Made by a program: the position numbers and the translations under genes
Shown here: positions 1-5,232 of the stretch, in pieces
Layout: the number at the start of each line of letters is the position of its first letter
Numbering within the stretch: position 1 is the first letter of the stretch
The notes under the pieces: generated by a model
Told to the model about the DNA's origin: nothing
What the model saw: only the letters and a program-made list of their open reading frames with translations
The model's database searches: none
Origin: JAEMQF01 sp031419715
Lineage (GTDB): Bacteria > Pseudomonadota > Gammaproteobacteria > Burkholderiales > Burkholderiaceae_C
Assembly (NCBI GenBank): GCA_031419715.1
Contig: JANOLJ010000433.1
Coordinates: 1 to 5,232 of the forward strand
Length of the DNA: 5,232 nucleotides
Reading direction: 5' to 3'

Positions 1-467
1 CCTGCCTGATCGCCGACATCCGCATGGACGGCATGAGCGGGCTCGAGTTGCAAGACCGCCTGATGGAGCGCCGCTCGCCACTGCCCATTGTTTTCATCAC
101 CGGCCACGGCGACGTGCCGATGGCCGTGACGACGATGAAAAAGGGTGCCATGGACTTCATCGAGAAACCTTTCAAGGAAGACGAACTTCTCGGTCTGGTC
201 GAAGGCATGCTGGAACAGGCGCGCTCCGCGTTCTCGCAGCACCAGGAAGCCGCCAGCCGCGACGCGCTGCTGTCGCGCCTGACAACGCGCGAGGCGCAGG
301 TGCTTGAGCGCATCGTCGCCGGCCGACTGAACAAGCAGATTGCCGACGATCTGGGCATCAGCATCAAGACCGTGGAGGCGCACCGCGCGAACATCATGGA
401 AAAGCTAAACGCCAACACGGTCGCCGACCTGCTCAAAATCGCGCTCGGCGCTCAGACGAAGGTTTGA
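1..467 (+). CDS. FixJ/LuxR-family response regulator (5'-truncated by the window edge)
   Basis: This is a two-component response regulator that would bind DNA after phosphorylation by a partner sensor kinase. The reading frame is open to the window edge, with its first full codon at 3, so the ATG at 24 is internal. The receiver domain is recognisable from the CLIADIRMDGMSGLEL stretch, where the Asp codon at 15-17 is the expected phosphoacceptor. The FITGHGD segment follows (Thr codon 99-101, the conserved switch Thr), then the FIEKPF segment (Lys codon 165-167). A helical linker leads to a LuxR-type helix-turn-helix (about 270-446), with LTTREAQVLERIVAG, then NKQIADDLGISIKTVEAHR as the recognition region. 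About 50 N-terminal residues are missing. The pattern matches the FixJ/TtrR/StyR group, but target genes and signal cannot be told from this fragment. The kinase gene is probably just upstream (inference). An intrinsic terminator follows the stop codon. Confidence 0.93.
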   Translation, partial: CLIADIRMDGMSGLELQDRLMERRSPLPIVFITGHGDVPMAVTTMKKGAMDFIEKPFKEDELLGLVEGMLEQARSAFSQHQEAASRDALLSRLTTREAQVLERIVAGRLNKQIADDLGISIKTVEAHRANIMEKLNANTVADLLKIALGAQTKV

Positions 468-502
468 TTCTTCCATTCAAGCCGATTCCCGGAACCACCA
501 AG

Positions 503-530
503 GCCGCTACCGCAGCGGCTTTTTTCTTTT
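503..530 (+). terminator. Intrinsic (rho-independent) terminator after the response regulator gene
   Basis: A perfect 6-bp GC-rich stem (GCCGCT at 503-508 pairing with AGCGGC at 514-519) has a 5-nt loop, ACCGC. It is followed at once by TTTTTTCTTTT (520-530). It lies 35 nt beyond the response regulator stop codon and ends 15 nt before the folD start codon. The signal is textbook for + strand termination. On the opposite strand the stem would be preceded, not followed, by the T-rich tract, so it works in one direction. Confidence 0.88.
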
Positions 531-545
531 GACTCAAGCGCGCTC

Positions 546-1418
546 ATGAACGCACGAATCATCGACGGCACGGCCCTGGCGCGCGAGGTACGCGCCGATG
601 TGGCCCGACGCGCCCTTGCCTTGGCACAGCTCGGCATCAAGCCGGGCCTGGCCGTGATCCTGGTCGGCGACGACGCGGCCAGCCAGGTCTATGTGCGCAA
701 CAAGATCAAGGCGTGCGTCGAAGCCGGCCTGCACTCCGTGTTCGAGAAGTTCGACACCACGCTGACCCAGGCCGATCTGCTGGCGCGCGTCAAGGCGCTG
801 AATGACGATCCGGGCGTGCACGGCATCCTCGTGCAAATGCCTTTACCCCGGCACATCGACTCGCACGAGGTGATCGCGACGATTGCCACGCACAAGGACG
901 TCGACGGCTTTTCCGTGCTCAGCGCCGGCGAACTCGCCAGCGGCCTGCCCGGCTTGCGGCCGTGCACGCCCTACGGCTGCATGAAACTGATCGAGAGCAC
1001 GGGGATCAGCCTGCGCGGCAAACATGCAGTCGTGATCGGCCGCAGCAACACGGTAGGCAAGCCAATGGCGATGATGCTGCTGCAAGCCAACGCCACGGTG
1101 ACGATCTGTCACAGCGCCACGCCCGACCTCGGCCTCCACACCCGACAGGCCGACGTGCTGGTGGCCGCGGTCGGCCGGCGCAACACCGTGACGGCCGAGA
1201 TGGTCAAGCCCGGTGCGGTGGTCATTGACGTCGGCATGAACCGCGACAGTGCAGGCAAGCTGTGTGGCGACGTCGACTTTGCTGGCGTGGCGCAGGTGGC
1301 TTCGGCCATCACTCCGGTACCCGGAGGTGTCGGACCGATGACGATCGCGATGCTGCTGGCAAATACCGTCGAGGCCGCGGAACGTCAAACCGGCGTTTTC
1401 GCGCGAAAGTCGCCTTGA
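546..1418 (+). CDS. folD: Bifunctional methylenetetrahydrofolate dehydrogenase / methenyltetrahydrofolate cyclohydrolase
   Basis: FolD is a cytosolic enzyme that oxidises 5,10-methylene-THF to 5,10-methenyl-THF with NADP+, then hydrolyses it to 10-formyl-THF. This supplies one-carbon units for purines and initiator formyl-Met. The 290 residues are the usual family length and the protein is complete. The N-terminal catalytic domain shows ASQVYVRNKIKAC, with Tyr49 and the catalytic Lys53, then GILVQMPLP with Gln97, and KDVDGF at 117-122. The RPCTP segment at 138-142 precedes the Rossmann domain, which has VVIGRSNTVGKP at 162-173 for NADP binding, DVGMNR at 228-233 and the signature PVPGGVGPMT at 257-266. 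The start at 546 aligns with the expected N-terminus (MNARIIDGTALA). No clear Shine-Dalgarno sequence precedes it, and a strong terminator sits 15 nt upstream. The next gene starts 55 nt after its stop on the same strand. Confidence 0.97.
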   Translation: MNARIIDGTALAREVRADVARRALALAQLGIKPGLAVILVGDDAASQVYVRNKIKACVEAGLHSVFEKFDTTLTQADLLARVKALNDDPGVHGILVQMPLPRHIDSHEVIATIATHKDVDGFSVLSAGELASGLPGLRPCTPYGCMKLIESTGISLRGKHAVVIGRSNTVGKPMAMMLLQANATVTICHSATPDLGLHTRQADVLVAAVGRRNTVTAEMVKPGAVVIDVGMNRDSAGKLCGDVDFAGVAQVASAITPVPGGVGPMTIAMLLANTVEAAERQTGVFARKSP

Positions 1419-1443
1419 GGAAACGGTTACGCTGCGCTAGATT
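1415..1443 (+). promoter_or_regulatory. Candidate sigma70 promoter for the DUF4124-glutaredoxin gene
   Basis: TTGAGG at 1415-1420 (overlapping the folD stop codon) and TAGATT at 1438-1443 are separated by exactly 17 nt. Each hexamer matches the sigma70 consensus at 4 of 6 positions. A transcript would begin near 1450 and give a leader of about 24 nt that carries the GGGGAG ribosome binding site at 1464-1469. Such matches occur by chance, so this is a suggestion based on spacing and position only. Confidence 0.35.
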
Positions 1444-1473
1444 CGCGCCATGCCCAAGACACCGGGGAGCACC

Positions 1474-2130
1474 ATGAACATTGCGTCACTTCGACGAGGC
1501 CTGATCGTCACGATCGCCGGATGCCTGCCACTTGCGGCCGCCTTGATGGTCGGCGACGCCCAGGCACAGTACAAGGTGGTCGGATCCGATGGCAAGATCA
1601 CCTATACCGACCGGGTGCCCCCGCCCAGCGATGGCAAAGCGACGGCGCTGGGCGGGCGCGGCACGGCCGGTCCGCCCGAAGTGGCGCTGCCTACCGAGCT
1701 GCGCCAGGCGGTTTCACGCTACCCCGTCAGCCTGTTCGTGACCGAACGCGCTTGTGCCCCTTGCGATTCGGCTCGCCAACTGCTTCGCCAGCGCGGCGTT
1801 CCCTATAGCGAAAAGGTCGTTGCCACGCCAGAAGACAGCGACGCGCTGGAGCGCCTGACTGGCGGGCGCGACGCACCCACACTGACCCTGGGCGCGCAAA
1901 CCCTGCGCGGGTTCACCTCCGAACTCTGGACGTCCTACCTCGACGCGGCAGGTTACCCGCGCGAATCACGTTTGCCCGCGAACTACCGCTACCCGGAGCG
2001 CACGCCGCTGACGCAGCCGCGTGAAAGCGTGGCGACCCGCCCTGCCCCGACGGCGCAGTCCGCCACAAACCCAACACCCGAAGCGCCCGCCGAGCCGCCG
2101 CCTGCGGGCGCGGGAAACATCAAGTTCTGA
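1474..2130 (+). CDS. Exported DUF4124 / glutaredoxin-like domain protein
   Basis: This 218-residue protein is probably a periplasmic or envelope thiol protein. I chose the ATG at 1474 because GGGGAG (1464-1469) lies 4 nt before it and it gives a clean signal peptide. The in-frame ATG at 1450 would add MPKTPGST with no better ribosome site. Residues 1-31 have basic residues at 7-8, a hydrophobic core and an AQA cleavage site before Gln32. Residues 33-50 (YKVVGSDGKITYTDRVPP) are typical of a DUF4124 domain. Residues 84-160 resemble glutaredoxin: a beta strand PVSLFVT, then the CxxC motif C94-A-P-C97, a likely cis-proline at Pro135 (DAPTLTLG) and GF at 146-147. The tail from about 173 is proline- and alanine-rich and looks disordered. 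The partner and reductant are unknown. An alternative lipoprotein reading exists, because IAGC at 14-17 resembles a lipobox. The gene overlaps the convergent MFS gene by 11 nt. Confidence 0.85.
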   Translation: MNIASLRRGLIVTIAGCLPLAAALMVGDAQAQYKVVGSDGKITYTDRVPPPSDGKATALGGRGTAGPPEVALPTELRQAVSRYPVSLFVTERACAPCDSARQLLRQRGVPYSEKVVATPEDSDALERLTGGRDAPTLTLGAQTLRGFTSELWTSYLDAAGYPRESRLPANYRYPERTPLTQPRESVATRPAPTAQSATNPTPEAPAEPPPAGAGNIKF

Positions 2131-3352
2131 GCGACTCGCTGCGCCGGATCGCGCGGCCGACGGCGCGCGCCTGCGTGGACCCCAACATGACGGCTGCGCT
2201 CGTCGCCCAGAACAGCGACGCCGCGCCCACAGCGGCACCCACCACACCGAACAGCAACGGCATGGCGGCACTCGCCAAGCCTATCGTCATGGTGCGCAGC
2301 GCGATCGCCTCGCCATGGCGATGCGATGGCGTCAACTGGTGCAACGCACTCAAGATCATCGGCTGCACCGCGCCCAGCGTGAGGCCCAGGCAAACGGCAC
2401 ACAGACCCATCAGCCACGCCGTGTGGACCAAAGGGTAGACACCGAGCATCAGGCCCGTCCCGAGCATCGCCCCCACCAGCACACTGACTTCGGGCAGGCG
2501 ATGCGCGAGCACGGGAATGAGAAGGCGAACCAGCGTCACCGCCGCGGCGAAGGCGCCGAGAATGACACCAATCGCGGTAGCGCTGAATCCACGCTCGTGA
2601 CCGAGGATGGGAACAACGAACGCATGGACGTCCCAACTGGCCGAAAGCAGCAAGTTCACGAACAACAGGCGCCGTACGCCCGGCAGTCGGAGCAAGTCCC
2701 AGGGATTGCTCTTGACCTGTGAGGTAGCCTCTGGCTTCGGCCGTTCCTTCGCTATCCAACGTGCCGAGAGCAACCCGAGCAGCGGAACCACGGCCAGCGC
2801 CAGATAGGCCCAGCGCACACCCGCCCAGTCCATCGTCACGCCCGCGAGCACTGGACCGATGACGTTGGCCACAGCCGGCGCAATCCCGAGCCAGCTGAAG
2901 ACCCGTTTGAGCTCGGTGCTGCCCACCGCACTGCGGCCCGCCGTGCGCTGTATGGCAATCATGCCGTAGGTCGCACCGGCGCCACTCAACACGGCGCAAA
3001 GGCACAACAAGACGAATTGCGCCGCCTCGACCCAGGTGGCTGCTACCGCGACCATGCCACCGGCCACGGTGAGCAGCACCGACAAGCGCAGCGGTGCGTG
3101 GTAGCCACTTCGGTCGGCATGGCGCCCCGCCGCAAACGCGAAGACCATGGGCGACAACGCGAACAAGCCGAGCAGCACGCCTACAGCCCATTCGGCATGG
3201 CCTTGACGCAGCACTTGTAGTGGTGCGGCAAGACGAAGGCCCGTCATGGAGGAATGCAGGCACACCTGCCCGACGATCAATGCCAGCAAGACTTTGGCTT
3301 GAGGCGCAGGCGTCGCGTCATCGGCACTGCGCGCCCGCGGCGCGTCAGTCAT
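2120..3352 (-). CDS. MFS transporter
   Basis: This 410-residue inner-membrane protein of the major facilitator superfamily has about twelve hydrophobic segments, roughly at 20-42, 55-76, 88-108, 111-133, 155-174, 180-197, 229-250, 258-283, 288-309, 313-335, 350-372 and 373-393. Between segments 2 and 3 it has a motif-A-like loop, GRHADRSGYHAPLR (76-89), with the conserved Gly, Asp80, Arg81 and Gly83. A charged cytoplasmic loop (about 198-228) separates the two six-helix halves, as usual. The substrate cannot be told. Drug or metabolite efflux is typical of similar chromosomal members, but that is only family knowledge. The start ATG overlaps the end of rmuC by 8 nt (ATGACTGA), which suggests translational coupling. 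The 3' end overlaps the oppositely directed glutaredoxin gene by 11 nt. No intrinsic terminator is visible at that junction. Confidence 0.92.
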   Translation of the reverse strand: MTDAPRARSADDATPAPQAKVLLALIVGQVCLHSSMTGLRLAAPLQVLRQGHAEWAVGVLLGLFALSPMVFAFAAGRHADRSGYHAPLRLSVLLTVAGGMVAVAATWVEAAQFVLLCLCAVLSGAGATYGMIAIQRTAGRSAVGSTELKRVFSWLGIAPAVANVIGPVLAGVTMDWAGVRWAYLALAVVPLLGLLSARWIAKERPKPEATSQVKSNPWDLLRLPGVRRLLFVNLLLSASWDVHAFVVPILGHERGFSATAIGVILGAFAAAVTLVRLLIPVLAHRLPEVSVLVGAMLGTGLMLGVYPLVHTAWLMGLCAVCLGLTLGAVQPMILSALHQLTPSHRHGEAIALRTMTIGLASAAMPLLFGVVGAAVGAASLFWATSAAVMLGSTQARAVGRAIRRSESLRT

Positions 3353-4823
3353 TGGTGTCGTCAGCCGGCTCCGCTTGCAGGCCCGGCAGCAGCGCTTCAG
3401 TTCGCGACTCCGTCAAGCCCTCCACCGACTTGAGCTTGCGCGCCATTGCGTTGGTGCGGGTTTGCGCCAGGTCGATCGTGCTGCTCGCCTCGTCAAGTTT
3501 GCGTTTCGTCTTGGCCAACACTTCGCCGAATTTGGTGAATTCGGTTTTCACCGCACCCAGCACTTCCCAGACTTCCGCGCTGCGTTGCTCCAGCGCCAGT
3601 GTGCGGAAGCCCATTTGCAGGCTGTTCAGCGTGGCCAGCAGTGTTGTCGGGCCCGTTAGCATGACGCGAAACTCGCGCTGCAACGCCTCCATCAGCCCGG
3701 GGCGGCGCAGCGCCTCAGCGTAAAGGCCTTCGGTGGGAACAAAAAGAATCGCAAATTCCGTGGTATGCGGTGAGGCCACATATTTGTCGCGGATCGTCCT
3801 GGCCTCCAGCCGCAAGCGCTGTTCAACGGCCCGGCCCGCGGCTTCGGCGCCCGGCGCATCGGCGCGCTCTTGGGCGTCGAGCAGTCGCTCGTAGTCTTCG
3901 CGCGGGAATTTCGCGTCGATCGGCAACCACAGGGGCTGGCCGTCGTCACGCCGCCCCGGCAGTTTGATCGCGAATTCCACGCGTGCGCCGCTGCCAGGAA
4001 TTGTCTCGACATTGCGCGCGTACTGATCGGGCGTGAACACTTGTTCGAGCAGACCCGCAAGCTGCACCTCGCCAAAGATGCCGCGCGTCTTGACGTTGTT
4101 CAGCACGCGATTGAGTGAACCCACGTCCTTGGCGAGCAGCTGCATTTCTCCCAGGCCGCGATGCACCTGCTCGAGCCGATCCGCCACCTGCTTGAAACTC
4201 TCCCCCAGGCGCTGCTCCAGTGTGGCGTGGAGCTTTTCGTCAACGGTCGCGCGCATCTGCTCAAGCTTTTGCTCGTTGCCGCTTTGCAGCGCGGCCAGCC
4301 GCTGCTCCACCGTGGCACGCACTTCGGCCAGGGCGCGCTCGTTGGCCAGCGCCACGACGCGCAGTTGCTCGCCCAGCAATTCGCTGGAGCGCTGCTGCGT
4401 CAGTGCCATCGCTTCGCCATGACGGCGCAAGGCGGCGTCTTGCGCCTCACGGCCGGCCAGACCTTGCGCGGCAAAAGTGCTAGACGCCACCTGCAACGCC
4501 TGTGACACGGCCTGCTGCGTGGCGGAAAGCTGGGTGCGAAATGAATCGATCTGCTCGTTCTGGGTGCGCGCCACGTCACCGTGCTGATGCAACAGGGTTT
4601 GCTGAAACACACCGAGCGTTGCGGCGAGCTCCTGGCGTGTCGCTTGGGCGCTGCGCGCCACTTCGTCGCGCAATTCGCGCTCCAGCCGCTGCGCGGCGTC
4701 TCGATACTCGCTGATGAATTGATCGCCCAACGCATGCGGCGCATTGCTTCGCAGGACCAGCCATACCAGGAGCGCCACATTGACGAGTGCAAGCGCGACG
4801 AGGCTCCACAACCCAAGATTCAT
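3345..4823 (-). CDS. rmuC: DNA recombination protein RmuC
   Basis: RmuC is a membrane-anchored, coiled-coil protein with a predicted PD-(D/E)XK nuclease-like core. In E. coli it limits recombination at inverted repeats. The 492 residues are close to the usual length. Residues 4-24 form one N-terminal transmembrane segment (LGLWSLVALALVNVALLVWLV). Residues about 35-225 are rich in Gln, Glu, Leu and Ala and look like a long coiled coil. The conserved core follows: VKTRGIFGEVQL at 244-255, VEFAIKLPG at 282-290, LPIDAKFPREDY at 300-311 (Asp303-x-Lys305 as the D/E-x-K part of the nuclease motif, Glu283 upstream), TTEFAILFVPTEGLYAEALR at 354-373 and MLTGPTTLLATLNSLQMG at 388-405. The ATG at 4823 gives the expected N-terminus, although no strong Shine-Dalgarno sequence precedes it. 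It lies 60 nt after the ligase remnant on the same strand and is followed by the overlapping MFS gene. Confidence 0.95.
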   Translation of the reverse strand: MNLGLWSLVALALVNVALLVWLVLRSNAPHALGDQFISEYRDAAQRLERELRDEVARSAQATRQELAATLGVFQQTLLHQHGDVARTQNEQIDSFRTQLSATQQAVSQALQVASSTFAAQGLAGREAQDAALRRHGEAMALTQQRSSELLGEQLRVVALANERALAEVRATVEQRLAALQSGNEQKLEQMRATVDEKLHATLEQRLGESFKQVADRLEQVHRGLGEMQLLAKDVGSLNRVLNNVKTRGIFGEVQLAGLLEQVFTPDQYARNVETIPGSGARVEFAIKLPGRRDDGQPLWLPIDAKFPREDYERLLDAQERADAPGAEAAGRAVEQRLRLEARTIRDKYVASPHTTEFAILFVPTEGLYAEALRRPGLMEALQREFRVMLTGPTTLLATLNSLQMGFRTLALEQRSAEVWEVLGAVKTEFTKFGEVLAKTKRKLDEASSTIDLAQTRTNAMARKLKSVEGLTESRTEALLPGLQAEPADDTND

Positions 4824-4883
4824 CGACGCATTGTCGCAGCCCCATCCGCCGCTCCGCCCAGGCCAGCGATGAAGAGCGAAACG

Positions 4884-5096
4884 TCAAACGATGCGCGTCG
4901 CCTTGCCAGCCCAATAGCGGTCTCGCAGCGCCTTCTTGTACAACTTGCCCGTGGGCAAGCGCGGCAACGCCGGATCGAATTCAATGCTCCTTGGGCATTT
5001 GAGCTTGGCCAAGTGTTGCTGGCAGAAAGCGATCAGCTCAGTGGCCAGCGCCGGCCCGGGGTCAACGCCCGGGATCAACTGGACGAGCGCCTTGAC
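4884..5096 (-). pseudogene. C-terminal remnant of an AMP-forming acyl-CoA ligase
   Basis: The last 70 codons of an ANL-superfamily acyl-CoA synthetase remain here. These enzymes adenylate a carboxylic acid with ATP and then form the CoA thioester. The fragment reads VKALVQL at its N-terminal edge, then ELIAFCQQHLAKLKCPRSIEF, then LPRLPTGKLYKKALRDRYW. The PTGK lysine (codon 4946-4944) is the conserved A10 lysine needed for adenylation. Full-length members are about 500-550 residues, so only the end of the mobile C-terminal domain is left. Homology stops at the Val codon 5096-5094; upstream come Lys, Trp and then an in-frame TGA at 5105-5103. TTG at 5078 could nominally start translation, but no complete enzyme would result. 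The break coincides with the left end of an IS200/IS605-like element. The rest of the gene may lie beyond the element, outside the window. The substrate class (fatty, aromatic or bile acid) cannot be told. Confidence 0.85.
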
Positions 5097-5118
5097 TTTC
5101 CATCATAGGGTTCAAGCC

Positions 5119-5135
5119 ACCGGCTTTCAGCCGGT
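5119..5135 (+). repeat. Subterminal hairpin of the IS left end
   Basis: ACCGGCT (5119-5125) pairs with AGCCGGT (5129-5135) around a TTC triloop, giving a perfect 7-bp stem. Short subterminal hairpins recognised by TnpA as single-stranded DNA are characteristic of IS200/IS605 ends. TCAAG at 5112-5116, two bases before the hairpin foot, is the reverse complement of CTTGA at 5091-5095, which covers the first four bases of the proposed TTGAC cleavage site. That is where a guide sequence is expected. The structural match is seen directly; the role is inferred from the family. Confidence 0.7.
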
Positions 5136-5153
5136 CAGCTTTAGCTTCAAGAT

Positions 5154-5172
5154 GCGGCACCGGAGGTGCCGC
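5154..5172 (+). promoter_or_regulatory. Hairpin covering the ribosome binding site of tnpA
   Basis: GCGGCACC (5154-5161) pairs perfectly with GGTGCCGC (5165-5172) around a GGA triloop. The Shine-Dalgarno sequence GGAGG (5162-5166) lies in the loop and the first two bases of the 3' arm, 8 nt before the ATG at 5175. Folding would hinder ribosome access. A 5' leader structure that hides the Shine-Dalgarno sequence is known for IS200 tnpA, where it keeps transposase translation very low. The same role here is inferred from position and stability. Confidence 0.68.
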
Positions 5173-5174
5173 GC

Positions 5175-5232
5175 ATGGACTACAGATACGGAAGTCATAC
5201 GGTTTTTCAGATTGAGTACCACTTCGTGTGGG
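5175..5232 (+). CDS. tnpA: IS200/IS605-family transposase TnpA, first 19 codons only
   Basis: The frame opens with ATG at 5175 and reads MDYRYGSHTVFQIEYHFVW, running off the window. I recognise this as the N-terminus of Y1_Tnp (IS200-like) transposases, in which an H-T-V-x-x-x-x-Y-H-x-V/F-W pattern leads into the first beta strand. The enzyme would cut and rejoin single-stranded element ends using a catalytic tyrosine and an HUH metal-binding motif, but both lie further downstream and are not seen. GGAGG at 5162-5166 is a well-spaced ribosome site, largely enclosed in a hairpin. The gene runs opposite to the interrupted ligase. Whether it is intact cannot be judged. Confidence 0.82.
   Translation, partial: MDYRYGSHTVFQIEYHFVW

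Larger units (their letters stand above)
5097..5232 (+). mobile_element. Left end of an IS200/IS605-family insertion sequence (cut by the window edge)
   Basis: Three signs support the call. A transposase reading frame starts at 5175 with the N-terminus typical of IS200-like TnpA proteins. A subterminal imperfect palindrome is found at 5119-5135. The ligase coding homology ends abruptly at 5096. The family moves as single-stranded DNA through a Y1 HUH transposase and inserts just 3' of a 4-5 nt target, without target duplication or terminal inverted repeats. Here TTGAC at 5092-5096 stands directly left of the proposed boundary in the correct orientation. The exact boundary is inferred from where the ligase homology ends and could be off by several bases. 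Whether the element also carries tnpB is not visible. Confidence 0.8.

Noticed and set aside
24..467. Response regulator starting at the ATG at 24
   Set aside because: The in-frame codons before it encode the receiver-domain residues CLIADIR, including the phosphoacceptor Asp, so the true start is outside the window.
529..534. TTGACT as a -35 element for folD
   Set aside because: It lies only 11 nt before the folD start codon, which leaves no space for a -10 element and start site upstream of the gene.
843..1388. A 181-codon open frame antisense to folD
   Set aside because: The folD frame holds all family motifs. The antisense frame has no recognisable domain or plausible start region.
1989..3263. 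A long open frame of 424 codons on the - strand overlapping the MFS gene
   Set aside because: It is rich in Arg, Gly and His with no domain pattern, as expected from an off-frame shadow of GC-rich coding sequence. The overlapping frame has clear transmembrane segments and an MFS motif.
4830..4888. Possible promoter for rmuC: TTGACG (4888-4883, - strand) and GACAAT (near 4835-4830)
   Set aside because: The two hexamers are far too widely spaced to work together, and neither has a partner at about 17 nt.
4884..5078. A functional small protein starting at TTG 5078
   Set aside because: The sequence is the end of a much larger ligase family, and homology continues upstream of the TTG to 5096. 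No ribosome binding site supports an independent start.
4581..5108. A 175-codon + strand frame running across the rmuC start and the ligase remnant
   Set aside because: It covers two recognised coding regions on the other strand and has no recognisable domain. It is best explained as a GC-rich shadow frame.

Overview
The window looks like chromosomal DNA of a GC-rich Gram-negative bacterium, most likely a betaproteobacterium of the order Burkholderiales. The reasons are strong G/C third-position bias, a FixJ-type regulator beside folD, a DUF4124 protein of a type common in that order, and the protein sequence flavour of the acyl-CoA ligase remnant. This placement is inferred from recognition, not from a search.

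Layout, left half (+ strand). Positions 1-467 hold the 3' part of a FixJ/LuxR-type response regulator whose start lies off the window. An intrinsic terminator follows (503-530), and only 15 nt later comes folD (546-1418), the bifunctional methylene-THF dehydrogenase/cyclohydrolase of one-carbon metabolism. A candidate sigma70 promoter at the folD stop codon precedes a gene (1474-2130) for an exported protein that joins a DUF4124 segment, a glutaredoxin-like domain with a CAPC motif and a proline-rich tail.

Layout, right half (- strand). An MFS transporter (3352-2120) converges on the glutaredoxin gene with an 11-nt overlap. It is preceded by rmuC (4823-3345), and the two share the overlap ATGACTGA, so they probably form one translationally coupled unit. 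Upstream of rmuC on the same strand lie only the last 70 codons of an AMP-forming acyl-CoA ligase (5096-4884), including its catalytic lysine.

Right edge. The ligase coding homology stops abruptly at 5096, directly at a TTGAC pentanucleotide. From there the sequence reads like the left end of an IS200/IS605-family element on the + strand: a subterminal hairpin (5119-5135), a second perfect hairpin covering the Shine-Dalgarno sequence (5154-5172), and the first 19 codons of a TnpA-type transposase (5175-5232, cut by the window). The most notable result is therefore an insertion that appears to have decapitated an acyl-CoA ligase gene, with a visible candidate target site, guide sequence and translation-control hairpin. 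The rest is ordinary housekeeping and accessory chromosome. No CRISPR array, tRNA or rRNA was seen, and no gene-free stretch exceeds 300 bases.
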